From: Antarcticimicrobium sp033791545
GTDB lineage: Bacteria > Pseudomonadota > Alphaproteobacteria > Rhodobacterales > Rhodobacteraceae
Reading direction: 5' to 3'
Assembly (NCBI GenBank): GCA_033791545.1
Contig: JASJGL010000108.1
Coordinates: 1-64,000 of the forward strand
Length of the DNA stretch: 64,000 nt
The notes under the pieces are model-generated. The model was not told the origin of the DNA. It was given only the letters and a program-made list of their open reading frames with translations, and did no database searches. The position numbers were made by a program, and so were the translations under genes. Of this stretch, positions 1-7,511 are shown piece after piece (position 1 is the stretch's first letter; each line of letters begins with the position of its first letter).

Positions 1-707
1 CCGGGCAAGATCTGGCAGCCGCGCCGAGCGCGCAGGATGCCTGGGCCGCGATCAAGCCGGATCAGGAAGAACAGCTTTTGGCCCTGGCCGAACTTGGCGA
101 TACCCGTTCGATGCTGGGGCTGGCCTATATGCGGCTGAACCCGAACGAGGGGCGGTTTGACCCGGCGGCGGCGGTGGATTTCCTGACCCGGGCCTCCGAG
201 GCGGGCTCGCCCGAGGCGCAATTCGAACTGGCCAAGCTTTTTGAACGCGGAACCGGCGTGCCCCGCGACGAGGCGCGCGCGCTGGAGCTGTATCGCGAGG
301 CGGCGGCGCAGGATTACGCCGATGCGATCAACGATCTCGGTTTTCTGCATTATCAGGGCGGGCTGGGCCTGCCGGCGGACCCGAAAAAGGCGCTGGGGTT
401 CTTTGAGCGCGCCGCCGATCTGCGCCACCCGCAGGCACAGTTCAATTTCGCAGCGCTGATTGATGACGGTCTGATCCCGGACAAGGGGCCGGAGGATGCA
501 GCGCGCTATCTTTACGAGGCGCTGCGTTCGGGCAGTTCGGATGTTCTGAGCCTGCTGAGCGATCGCCCGACCATGTTCAAGCCGGCCACGCGCCGAGCCT
601 TGCAGGCACGATTGAAAGAGCATGAATTTTATGCCGGTGCGATCGACGGGGATTTCGGCCCCGGCACCCAACGCGGCATTCGCCGCGCCTATGGCATCGA
701 AGATTGA
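1..707 (+). CDS. Sel1-repeat protein with C-terminal peptidoglycan-binding-like segment (5' end outside window)
   Basis: The reading frame is open from base 3 to the stop at 707, so the true start lies upstream of the window. The visible part holds at least three Sel1/TPR-like helical repeats (for example AQFELAKLFERGTGVPRDEA and ALGFFERAADLRHPQAQFNF), a fold used for protein-protein contacts. The last 35 residues (LQARLKEHEFYAGAIDGDFG followed by PGTQRGIRRAYG) match the PG_binding_1 pattern, in which the YxGxIDGxFGPxT signature binds peptidoglycan. Known for the families: Sel1 proteins are often periplasmic scaffolds. Inference: an envelope protein at the edge of the T6SS locus; a T6SS role is not shown. 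Confidence 0.8.
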   Translation, partial: GQDLAAAPSAQDAWAAIKPDQEEQLLALAELGDTRSMLGLAYMRLNPNEGRFDPAAAVDFLTRASEAGSPEAQFELAKLFERGTGVPRDEARALELYREAAAQDYADAINDLGFLHYQGGLGLPADPKKALGFFERAADLRHPQAQFNFAALIDDGLIPDKGPEDAARYLYEALRSGSSDVLSLLSDRPTMFKPATRRALQARLKEHEFYAGAIDGDFGPGTQRGIRRAYGIED

Positions 708-810
708 GGATTGAGGCCACCCAGCCGCGGACCAGATGCAACAACGATTGGACCCCGTCATGCACCAGACCTGCCCCCCTTTTGACGCCTGCACCGCGCC
801 GAACCGGACC

Positions 811-1572
811 ATGCTGAGATCCCTTCTGGGCGGTCTGGCGGTTGCTGTCGGGCTTGCGGTGCCGGCGGCGCAGGCGCAGAGCCTTGATCTGCCCTTTTTC
901 GACGAGGGCGAGGCAAAGAACCTGACGCTGCTTGGTATTCCCTCGGCCACGGTGGCACCGCATGGGCTGGGGTTTGCCTCGCTCGGGCTGACCTCGAAAC
1001 GGGGCGGCGTACTGAACGAATGGGACGGATCTCTGGCCTTTGGTCTCGGGCTGGGCGATGCCGAAACCGGGCTGGGGCTGCAGGTGACCGCCAATCTCAC
1101 CTCGCTCACCAACGCCTTCGGGGATTCGGGGTATTTCGAGGCCAAGATCTCACGGAGGATCCTGTCGGGCGAAACCCCGCTGTATCTGGGCGCTCAGGTC
1201 GAGGGGCTGGGCACATGGGGCCAGGCCAACACTGTGCCCGAGAGCGGGCGGATCATGGCGACCTGGTTCCCGGAACTGGCACTCGGGGGCGATGTCATGC
1301 CGCTGATGCTCACGCTGGGCTATGGCACCCATCTGCGCAACGCCAAGACCGACCCGGGCGTGTTTGCCGGCGTAGGGATCGGGGTGAACCGCAACCTCGG
1401 CCTCTCGGCGGCCTGGACCGGCGAGACGCTGGATCTGGGCACATCGTGGAAATTCGACGACATCGACTGGATGACCGTCAGCGCCGAGATCAACGACGCC
1501 ACCGACCGGCTGGGTCAGCGGCGGGTTTCGATTACCTTCAACCTTTTCAACCCCAATCTGTTCAGGAGCTGA
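811..1572 (+). CDS. Predicted outer-membrane beta-barrel-like exported protein
   Basis: The frame is open from 736, but I place the start at 811 because the 253-aa product then begins with a clean signal peptide (MLRSLLGGLAVAVGLAVPAA, cut after AQA). The mature part is rich in alternating Gly and aromatic/aliphatic stretches (LGLGLGDAETGLGLQVTANL, FAGVGIGVNRNLGLSAAW) and ends in a beta-like segment, ITFNLFNPNLFRS, as expected for an outer-membrane barrel. I do not recognise the family. It is followed 4 bases after its stop by the next gene, whose ribosome-binding site overlaps its last codons, so the two are coupled. It lacks a lipobox, so it is not a hidden TssJ. Confidence 0.65.
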   Translation: MLRSLLGGLAVAVGLAVPAAQAQSLDLPFFDEGEAKNLTLLGIPSATVAPHGLGFASLGLTSKRGGVLNEWDGSLAFGLGLGDAETGLGLQVTANLTSLTNAFGDSGYFEAKISRRILSGETPLYLGAQVEGLGTWGQANTVPESGRIMATWFPELALGGDVMPLMLTLGYGTHLRNAKTDPGVFAGVGIGVNRNLGLSAAWTGETLDLGTSWKFDDIDWMTVSAEINDATDRLGQRRVSITFNLFNPNLFRS

Positions 1573-1576
1573 GCCC

Positions 1577-2242
1577 ATGTCGTTGTCCCTGCCTGCCCTC
1601 ACCGCCGCCGCCGCGCTTACCCTGACGGGCTGGGGCGTGGCCCCCGACCGCCCCGGTGGCCAGCTGCACCTGACCGGGGGCGATGCGGTGGGATCCTCGC
1701 CGGTCTTTGTGCCCTATGGATACGGCAAGTCGTCGCCAAGCGGCAGTTCGCGTCCGAAAGACAAGACGCCGAGCGAGACCACCACCGCGCAGGTGGTCGC
1801 CACGCTCCAGCAGGCGACGCGCTATTGCGGTTGGCTGGAACGCGACGGCAAGGGCGAGTTCGTGATCGATTGTCTGGCCGAGCGGCTGGATGACGTGAAC
1901 CGGCGGATGGCGGGCACCAGCGGCTATGAGGACGTGCGCGCGGTGCTGGACCAGACAACGCGCGACCTGAACCGGATCGCGCGGGACAACCGCGCGGCGG
2001 GGCAACAGCCAAAACGGTTCCGCTCCAAGGATGCCGATGGCACCGTGACGCGGACCCGCCGAGCGCTGGTGCCGGTCGATCCGACCCGGCAGCAGGCCGC
2101 CGTGACGCAGGCGCTGGCGGTGATCTCAGAGGCGGAAACGCGGCTGTTGCGATCGGGAAGCGCTGGGACGGCATCCGGGGCACAGTTCCAGCGCATCGCG
2201 GCGGCGGTTGGGTCGAACAAGGTGTTGCTGCGCTCGTTGTAG
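1577..2242 (+). CDS. Exported protein of unknown function
   Basis: This 221-aa protein starts four bases after the previous stop, with AGGAG eight bases before its ATG. It has a short hydrophobic N-terminus (MSLSLPALTAAAALTLTGWG), then a low-complexity Ser/Lys stretch (about residues 45-65), then a helical part with two Cys (ATRYCGWLE and VIDCLAERLDD, about residues 83 and 97) that could form a disulfide. I do not recognise the family. Its coupling to the barrel-like protein suggests the pair work together in the envelope. No enzymatic motif was seen. Confidence 0.6.
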   Translation: MSLSLPALTAAAALTLTGWGVAPDRPGGQLHLTGGDAVGSSPVFVPYGYGKSSPSGSSRPKDKTPSETTTAQVVATLQQATRYCGWLERDGKGEFVIDCLAERLDDVNRRMAGTSGYEDVRAVLDQTTRDLNRIARDNRAAGQQPKRFRSKDADGTVTRTRRALVPVDPTRQQAAVTQALAVISEAETRLLRSGSAGTASGAQFQRIAAAVGSNKVLLRSL

Positions 2243-2262
2243 GGGCGGGTTTCAGCGCCGGC

Positions 2263-3105
2263 TCAAAGCAGCCCGGCCTCCAGCCATTCATCGAGCTTTT
2301 CGCGGCTGACCTCGAAATGCATGCTGTCCTCGCGCCCGAAACCGGCGCCCCAGATCCAGCCTTCGGTGCGAAAGAAATCGGCCAGGATGGTCAGGCCCAG
2401 CTGGGTCTTGCCATCCGCCAGCGAATCCAGATGGCCGTCGATGTTCAGGTCCAGCGCCATACCATAGCTGTGGTTCGAAATCGAAGTTGAAGAGCCGCGC
2501 ACAAGCCGGGTGCAAAGCGAGCCGGAGGTGTTGATCTTGGCATAAAGGTCGGGATCGGTGCGGCGGATCTTTTCGAACACGGTGCGCAGCGATTCAACGG
2601 CCGGTTTCAGCATCCTGACCCGGATCGGGCCAACCTCTTCCACCACCAGTTGATTGGCCAGACGTTCGTTGGTGATCGACTGGCACTGGTCGGTCAGATC
2701 GGCGCGCGGGCGGCCCAGCTTGTCCACCAGATAGCGGGTGTTCAGCACGGTCATGCCCCGGTTGACGTTGCGCCGATCGGCAATGAAGACAAGCTGCGCA
2801 TAGGCGTCGGCGATGTCGTTGGGCCCCGATTGGCGAAACCCCTGATCCTCGGCGTCTGGCTGCTGCGCCATGGCGGCGTCATTTCCGACACGGGTCAGAT
2901 CGCGCTCCAGCCCGTCGATGCGGGTGTTGAGGGTATCAAGTTGCTGGCGCATCCGCTCGAGTTCAATCCGGGCGCCGGAATCGATGCCAGCACCACCGCC
3001 GCCACCGTAATCCTCGGCCGAAATCAGATGATCGAGCCCGACCCAGATCACCGGCACCAGAAGCAGCGCCGTCGCGATGATGATGGCCGGAACGAAACGC
3101 AGCAT
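2263..3105 (-). CDS. Membrane-anchored M15-family (VanY/D-Ala-D-Ala carboxypeptidase-like) peptidase
   Basis: The 280-aa protein has an N-terminal membrane anchor (about residues 4-24), a coiled-coil-like stretch (about 50-75), and a C-terminal peptidase domain. The domain shows the zinc-site pattern of M15 peptidases: SNHSYGMALDLN supplies His and Asp, and EDSMHFEVS supplies the catalytic acid and second His. The start is supported by AGGAGG four bases upstream. It is divergent from the ompA-like gene beside ppkA. Known: M15 enzymes cut D-amino-acid bonds of peptidoglycan peptides. Inference: it may open the cell wall for T6SS assembly, or be a housekeeping carboxypeptidase; with a membrane anchor it is less likely a secreted toxin. 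Confidence 0.8.
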   Translation of the reverse strand: MLRFVPAIIIATALLLVPVIWVGLDHLISAEDYGGGGGAGIDSGARIELERMRQQLDTLNTRIDGLERDLTRVGNDAAMAQQPDAEDQGFRQSGPNDIADAYAQLVFIADRRNVNRGMTVLNTRYLVDKLGRPRADLTDQCQSITNERLANQLVVEEVGPIRVRMLKPAVESLRTVFEKIRRTDPDLYAKINTSGSLCTRLVRGSSTSISNHSYGMALDLNIDGHLDSLADGKTQLGLTILADFFRTEGWIWGAGFGREDSMHFEVSREKLDEWLEAGLL

Positions 3106-3281
3106 ACAGCCTCCTGAACTTGGTTTGATTGAGCCTGTTCCCCCGGCCAGAGTAAAGGGACAAAGCCGAAAAGGCGAGGACTTGCCGGGATCGGTGCGGG
3201 CGGTAAAATCGTTGCCGGAAGCCCCCCCGTGGTATAGGTTTCAAACTGTCTTCATTCATTTATTCAAAGGGAGGACAGGAG
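3106..3281. promoter_or_regulatory. Divergent intergenic region between M15 peptidase and ompA-like gene
   Basis: This 176-bp gap must hold promoters for both directions. On the plus strand a weak -10-like TATAGG (3233-3238) follows TTGCCG (3212-3217) with only a 15-base spacer, so it is a poor sigma-70 match. The stretch just before the ompA-like start is AT-rich compared with its surroundings. No other site was recognised. Confidence 0.3.
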
Positions 3282-3848
3282 ATGTTCCGCATTGCCGTCC
3301 TTACTGTTTTTGCATTTTCAACCGCCTTGGCCTTTGGCGCCGCACCGGTGCGCGCACAATCCGACATGACCGCCCAGGAAATCGCCGAGGCTTTCAAGAA
3401 ACAGAAAACCCGGGGGTTGGTGATCGTGCCCACCGGTCAGCCCGCCGTCAGTGGCGAGGCCACCTCGGTGACCCCGGCCGCGACCGAGCCAAGCTATTCC
3501 GCCGTGGAGAAATCCGATCAGGTCAATATCCAGATATCTTTCGACTTTGACAGCGCCGCGCTGCGCGAGGATCAAAAGCCAAAGCTGGCGACCCTGTGCG
3601 AGGTGATGAAAGCAGTCGATGTGGAGCAGTTCCAGATCATCGGTCACACCGATAGTTCCGGCGGTGCGGCCTATAACCAGCGGCTGTCGCTGCTGCGCGC
3701 GCAGGAGGTCAAGCGCCATCTGGTCAGCGCCTGTGGCATCGGCGCTGATCGGCTTGACGCAATCGGGATGGGCGAAAAGGCCCCGTTTGACACTGCTGAC
3801 CCCCGCGCCGACGTGAATCGCCGTGTCGAATTCCAAGCGCTGGGTTAA
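3282..3848 (+). CDS. OmpA-family peptidoglycan-binding protein
   Basis: The 188-aa product has a signal peptide (about residues 1-25, cut after VRAQ), a linker, and a C-terminal OmpA/Pal domain from about residue 85. The domain carries SFDFDSAAL, IIGHTDSSGGAAYNQRLS and ADVNRRVEFQ, the classical peptidoglycan-binding signature. There is no lipobox, so it is periplasmic rather than Pal-like lipidated. It sits 45 bases before ppkA on the same strand. Inference: a cell-wall anchor or sensor partner for the PpkA periplasmic domain, filling a role played elsewhere by Tag lipoproteins. Confidence 0.85.
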   Translation: MFRIAVLTVFAFSTALAFGAAPVRAQSDMTAQEIAEAFKKQKTRGLVIVPTGQPAVSGEATSVTPAATEPSYSAVEKSDQVNIQISFDFDSAALREDQKPKLATLCEVMKAVDVEQFQIIGHTDSSGGAAYNQRLSLLRAQEVKRHLVSACGIGADRLDAIGMGEKAPFDTADPRADVNRRVEFQALG

Positions 3849-3893
3849 GCCCGCCGGGGCCGCCGGAGCCATGCGGCACACAGGGGCGGCGCG

Positions 3894-6065
3894 ATGACGG
3901 AGTCGCGCCCCGGAGACATCTTTCAGCCCGGCGATCTGGTCAACAACACCTATCGGGTCGAGGCGATTCTGGGGCGCGGCGGCACCTCGGACGTCTATAA
4001 GGCGCGCAGCGAAATCTCGGGCCGGCTGGTCGCGCTGAAGATGCTTAAATCGGAATTCTCGGGCAACGAGGATTACCTGACCCTGTTGACCCGCGAAGAG
4101 GAAATCCGCGAGATCCGCCATGAGGCGGTGGTGCGCTATTCCGAAAACCACCGGACCGAGGACGGCCATGTCTATCTGTTGATGGACTATGTCGAAGGGC
4201 CGGGGCTGGACCGCAAGCTGAAACAGGGGCCGATGACGCCCGAGGATCTGATGGTGGTGTGCCGTCGGGTGGCCGGGGGGCTGATGGCAGCCCATACGCG
4301 CGGTATCGTGCATCGGGATCTGAGCCCGGACAATATCATCCTGCGCGACGGCGACCCGGCGCAGGCGGTGATCATTGATTTCGGCATTGCCAAGGATACC
4401 AATCCCGGCGCGCAGACCATCGTCGGCAATGAATTCGCCGGCAAATACGCCTATGCCGCGCCGGAACAGTTGAGCGGCAAGACCGATGCGCGCTCTGATG
4501 TCTATTCGCTGGGCGCTTTGCTGTTGGCGAATTTCCGCGGTGCGGCGCCCAAGCTTGGCAATTCTCCAATGGAGGTGTTGCAGCGCAAGGGCGATCCGCT
4601 GGACACCGATGGCGTGCCAGAGCCGTTGAAGACGCTGATCGACCGGATGACCAACCCGGACCCGGAGCGGCGGATGCAAAGCGCAGCCGAGGTTCTGGCC
4701 TTTCTGGACGCGCCCGAGATCGGGGCGACCGCCCCGGCAAATGACGGGGATGAGGCGACCGTGATCGCGCCCTTGGCGCAACGGCCCGCCCCCGTGACCC
4801 CCGCGCAGCAGGGCGGGCCGAAAACGCAGCGCACCGCCACTGTCGCGCCAGAGCCGCGAAAATCGCGCGGCGGGCTGATCGCGGCGCTGCTGGCGCTGGT
4901 GCTGATCGGCGGCGGCGCGGGCGGCTATTTCGCCGGTCTGTTCGATGCGCTGCTGGGGTCACGCTATCCGCTGGCCGATCCCTATACGCTGGTGGCGCAA
5001 AAGGCCGATGGCGCGGTGCAGGTGGTGGGCAACGCCCCCTCGCCCAAGATTCGGGACGCGTTGAACGATCTGGCCGGAGGAGCGGCCGATCTGACCCTTG
5101 CCAGCGGCGCGATCGCAGAAAGCTGGGGCGCCGATGTTCTGGCCACGCTGCGCCCTCTTGAGGGGCTGGAGGACTGGCGGCTGTCGATCAACGGCAACCG
5201 GGGCAAGCTGACCGGCTCGACCACGGACCCCGCAGTACAGGAACGGCTGGCGACGCTGTTCGGTGGCGCCCTGCCCGGCGCGCTGGACGGCAGCGCCGAG
5301 ATCACCTTTCGGGAGCTGTTCCTGTCGGCCGACGCGCTGCGCCCGATCTTGGCGGCGCAAGCCGATTGCGGCGCGCTGGAGCTGCTAGCCCCGCCCGCCA
5401 CCGGCTATGGCCCCGGCGCGGCGGTGACGGTGACGGGCCGGGTCGCGGGAACGGCGACCCGGGTGGCGCTGTTCGATGCGCTGCGCGCCCGCGCCGGAGA
5501 GCGCAAGCTGGTGCTGGACGTGGAGGTTCTGAACCCCACGCTGTGCCTGATCGACAGCCATCTTCCAAATGCGCCGCAGAACGGCATCGGCGTGAGCTAT
5601 CACGTGGGCGAGACCGGCGCGCCGAACCCCTCGGGGCGCTTCTTTGTCGGTGAGAACCCGGTGATTGACGTGACCCTGCCCGCGGACGTGACTGACGGAT
5701 TTCTGACGGTTTCGATACTGGATGTCTCGGGCAACGTGTTCCACCTGCTGCCCAATATCAACCGGCAGGACAACGCGGTGGCGTCCCTGCGTGACGGCGC
5801 GACGGGGCCGGTCTCGGTGCGCGTTGCCTTTGGCATTGAGGAGGCGGCGAAGACCGGCGGGTTGGCTTTCAAGGTGGATGACAGCACGCTGGGCAAAAGC
5901 AAGGTGATGGTCATCCATTCCAGCGCGCCGCTGTTCGACGGGATGCGACCGACCTCGGAATCCGCACTGGGCTATGCCGAGGCCTTGCAGGCCCATGCAC
6001 AGGGCAATGACAGCGCGATCCTGTCGCTGGACAGCCGGTTGCTGGTAACGGCGGCGAAACCCTGA
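3894..6065 (+). CDS. ppkA: T6SS serine/threonine protein kinase PpkA with periplasmic DUF4384-like sensor domain
   Basis: The 723-aa protein has a cytoplasmic kinase domain (about residues 20-270), a Pro-rich linker, one transmembrane helix (about 327-350) and a periplasmic part. Kinase landmarks are the glycine loop GRGGTSDVY (27-35), VALKML with Lys49, HRDLSPDN (140-147) and DFG (162-164). The loop residue that is usually Lys (HRDLKPEN) is Ser here. The periplasmic part has a BON-like segment with Cys492 and Cys551, then a DUF4384-like domain (about 580-705). Known: PpkA phosphorylates T6SS targets recognised by Fha. Its linker contains a TVIAP motif at Thr289 resembling one in TssL. It converges with pppA, its opposing phosphatase. 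Confidence 0.93.
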   Translation: MTESRPGDIFQPGDLVNNTYRVEAILGRGGTSDVYKARSEISGRLVALKMLKSEFSGNEDYLTLLTREEEIREIRHEAVVRYSENHRTEDGHVYLLMDYVEGPGLDRKLKQGPMTPEDLMVVCRRVAGGLMAAHTRGIVHRDLSPDNIILRDGDPAQAVIIDFGIAKDTNPGAQTIVGNEFAGKYAYAAPEQLSGKTDARSDVYSLGALLLANFRGAAPKLGNSPMEVLQRKGDPLDTDGVPEPLKTLIDRMTNPDPERRMQSAAEVLAFLDAPEIGATAPANDGDEATVIAPLAQRPAPVTPAQQGGPKTQRTATVAPEPRKSRGGLIAALLALVLIGGGAGGYFAGLFDALLGSRYPLADPYTLVAQKADGAVQVVGNAPSPKIRDALNDLAGGAADLTLASGAIAESWGADVLATLRPLEGLEDWRLSINGNRGKLTGSTTDPAVQERLATLFGGALPGALDGSAEITFRELFLSADALRPILAAQADCGALELLAPPATGYGPGAAVTVTGRVAGTATRVALFDALRARAGERKLVLDVEVLNPTLCLIDSHLPNAPQNGIGVSYHVGETGAPNPSGRFFVGENPVIDVTLPADVTDGFLTVSILDVSGNVFHLLPNINRQDNAVASLRDGATGPVSVRVAFGIEEAAKTGGLAFKVDDSTLGKSKVMVIHSSAPLFDGMRPTSESALGYAEALQAHAQGNDSAILSLDSRLLVTAAKP

Positions 6066-6073
6066 GCGAACGC

Positions 6074-6094
6074 GGGCCGGGCGGCACCCGGCCC
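6074..6094. terminator. GC hairpin between convergent ppkA and pppA
   Basis: A perfect 8-bp stem GGGCCGGG / CCCGGCCC with a five-base loop lies between the two convergent stop codons. There is no T-run on either side, so termination efficiency is uncertain. Its place between facing genes fits a bidirectional stop or RNA 3'-end stabiliser. Confidence 0.5.
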
Positions 6095-6114
6095 GACCCG
6101 CGATCAGGTGCGCC

Positions 6115-6837
6115 CTAAAGCACGTCCACCACGATCACCGAGATATTGTCGGCGCCGCCGCCGGTCAGCGCCACTTGCAGCAGTTCCTCGCCGACCGTTT
6201 CAAGCGGGGCGCGCGCGAGCAGGCGTTGCAGCAGCCCCTGCGTGGCATATTTGGTCAAGCCATCGGAACAGATCAGGAAGCGGTCTCCGGTGGCCACCTG
6301 TCCACGGATCTTGTCCAGCTCCAACACATCGCCGACGCCTACGGCGCGGGTGATGGCGTTGGATTGCGGATGCTGCTCGGCCTCGTCCCATGTCATCTGC
6401 CCCGACAACACCAGCTCGGCAACGGCAGAATGATCCGTGGTCAGCATTTCGATCTGCCCGCCCCGCAGTCGATAGATCCGGCTGTCGCCCGCCCAGAGCG
6501 CGACGAAATGGCCGTTGGCCATCATCAGCGCGGCGACCGTGGCCCCGATCACACCGCGTCCGCGCGCCTCGGCCTCGGCACGGATGGCACGGTGGGCGCC
6601 CTGAATCGCATCGCGCAGCGCATGCATCCGCGTGGTGGGATCAAGCCCGACCGGCACCGTGGCGACAGCATCGGTGATCAACCGACTGGCAAAATCGCCG
6701 GCCTCATGCCCGCCCATGCCGTCGGACACCACCCAGATGTTGTGATCGGGAAGGGCGAGGATCGCATCCTCGTTCACCTTGCGCTTCAGTCCCACATGGG
6801 TCTGCGCGGTATAGCGGTAGGGGTGCAAATCGGTCAT
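6115..6837 (-). CDS. pppA: PP2C-type protein phosphatase PppA of T6SS
   Basis: I choose the ATG at 6837 (240 aa, MTDLHPYRYTAQTHVG), which overlaps the tagF stop as ATGA; a longer frame runs to 6918 but would sit inside tagF. PP2C metal-binding motifs are visible: VGLKRKVNEDAIL, VVSDGMGGHEAGDFASR, LWAGDSRIYRLRGG, LICSDGLTKY and GGADNISVIVVDV. Known: PppA removes the phosphates added by PpkA and so switches T6SS off. It is the last gene of the minus-strand T6SS train. Confidence 0.95.
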   Translation of the reverse strand: MTDLHPYRYTAQTHVGLKRKVNEDAILALPDHNIWVVSDGMGGHEAGDFASRLITDAVATVPVGLDPTTRMHALRDAIQGAHRAIRAEAEARGRGVIGATVAALMMANGHFVALWAGDSRIYRLRGGQIEMLTTDHSAVAELVLSGQMTWDEAEQHPQSNAITRAVGVGDVLELDKIRGQVATGDRFLICSDGLTKYATQGLLQRLLARAPLETVGEELLQVALTGGGADNISVIVVDVL

Positions 6838-7511
6838 AGCGGTCGCGCCTCGCTCCAGATCGGCGCGTTGAGGTCGAACAAACCCCGGGCGCAGGTTTCG
6901 TCCGGCAGCCCCTCGCAAACCATCATGCGCGGGGTGCCCGCCACCTCGGTGCTCCAGACGCTTGGGGTGGCATAGCGGCCCGCCAGAAGACCCGCCGCCA
7001 GATCCCCCGGCAGCGCGCCAGCGGCCGATTGCGTCAGCACCAGACAGCCGCCAGCCTGGCGCAGCGGGGCGGTGGCGCGCATCTGCGGCGCCTCGAGCGT
7101 GGCCAGATCGACCTCGAACCTCTCGCGGGTCATGGCATCGCCAAGGGCTGACAGCGCCACCTCTTCCAGCCGGGAAAACAGCGCCGTCTCGCGGAAATGA
7201 TCAAGGGGGGCAGGCCCCGGCGTGTCGAGCGCGGCCATCAGCGTGAGCGGAAAGCGCCGCCCGACCCGATCCACCGAGGGCATCAGCACGCCCAGCGCCT
7301 TGTGCCGCCCAGCCAATCCCGGGGCCAGCGCAAAGCGCCAGATCGGGGCCGACATGTAATGCCCGTCCCATGCCGCGCCCAGCACCGATTGCGCCGCCAG
7401 CATGGCCCCCTGAATCCACGGATCCCAAGCCGAGACAAAGCCCGGCGGGGCCGCGATGCGAAAGAAATCGCCAACTGCGGGCATCTTGCCGAAGGCCCCG
7501 AACCCCGCCAT
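6834..7511 (-). CDS. tagF: T6SS-associated protein TagF
   Basis: The 225-aa protein begins MAGFGAFGKMPAVGDFFRI, the hallmark start of the TagF N-terminal domain, with the conserved W..W spacing in SAWDPWIQGAM. Both ends overlap neighbours by four bases (ATGA with tssM upstream and with pppA downstream), so the three are translationally coupled. Known: TagF is a post-translational repressor of T6SS acting through Fha in Pseudomonas, and in Agrobacterium is fused to PppA. Here the two are separate but coupled proteins, consistent with joint repression. Confidence 0.93.
   Translation of the reverse strand: MAGFGAFGKMPAVGDFFRIAAPPGFVSAWDPWIQGAMLAAQSVLGAAWDGHYMSAPIWRFALAPGLAGRHKALGVLMPSVDRVGRRFPLTLMAALDTPGPAPLDHFRETALFSRLEEVALSALGDAMTRERFEVDLATLEAPQMRATAPLRQAGGCLVLTQSAAGALPGDLAAGLLAGRYATPSVWSTEVAGTPRMMVCEGLPDETCARGLFDLNAPIWSEARPL

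Noticed and set aside
811..1572. TssJ candidate
   Set aside because: Signal peptide lacks a lipobox Cys, and the protein is barrel-like and too large for TssJ.
3894..6065. TagQRST partners of PpkA
   Set aside because: No ABC transporter or TagQ/R-like gene occurs near ppkA; the OmpA-like and ExbBD-TonB-like genes are the only envelope neighbours.
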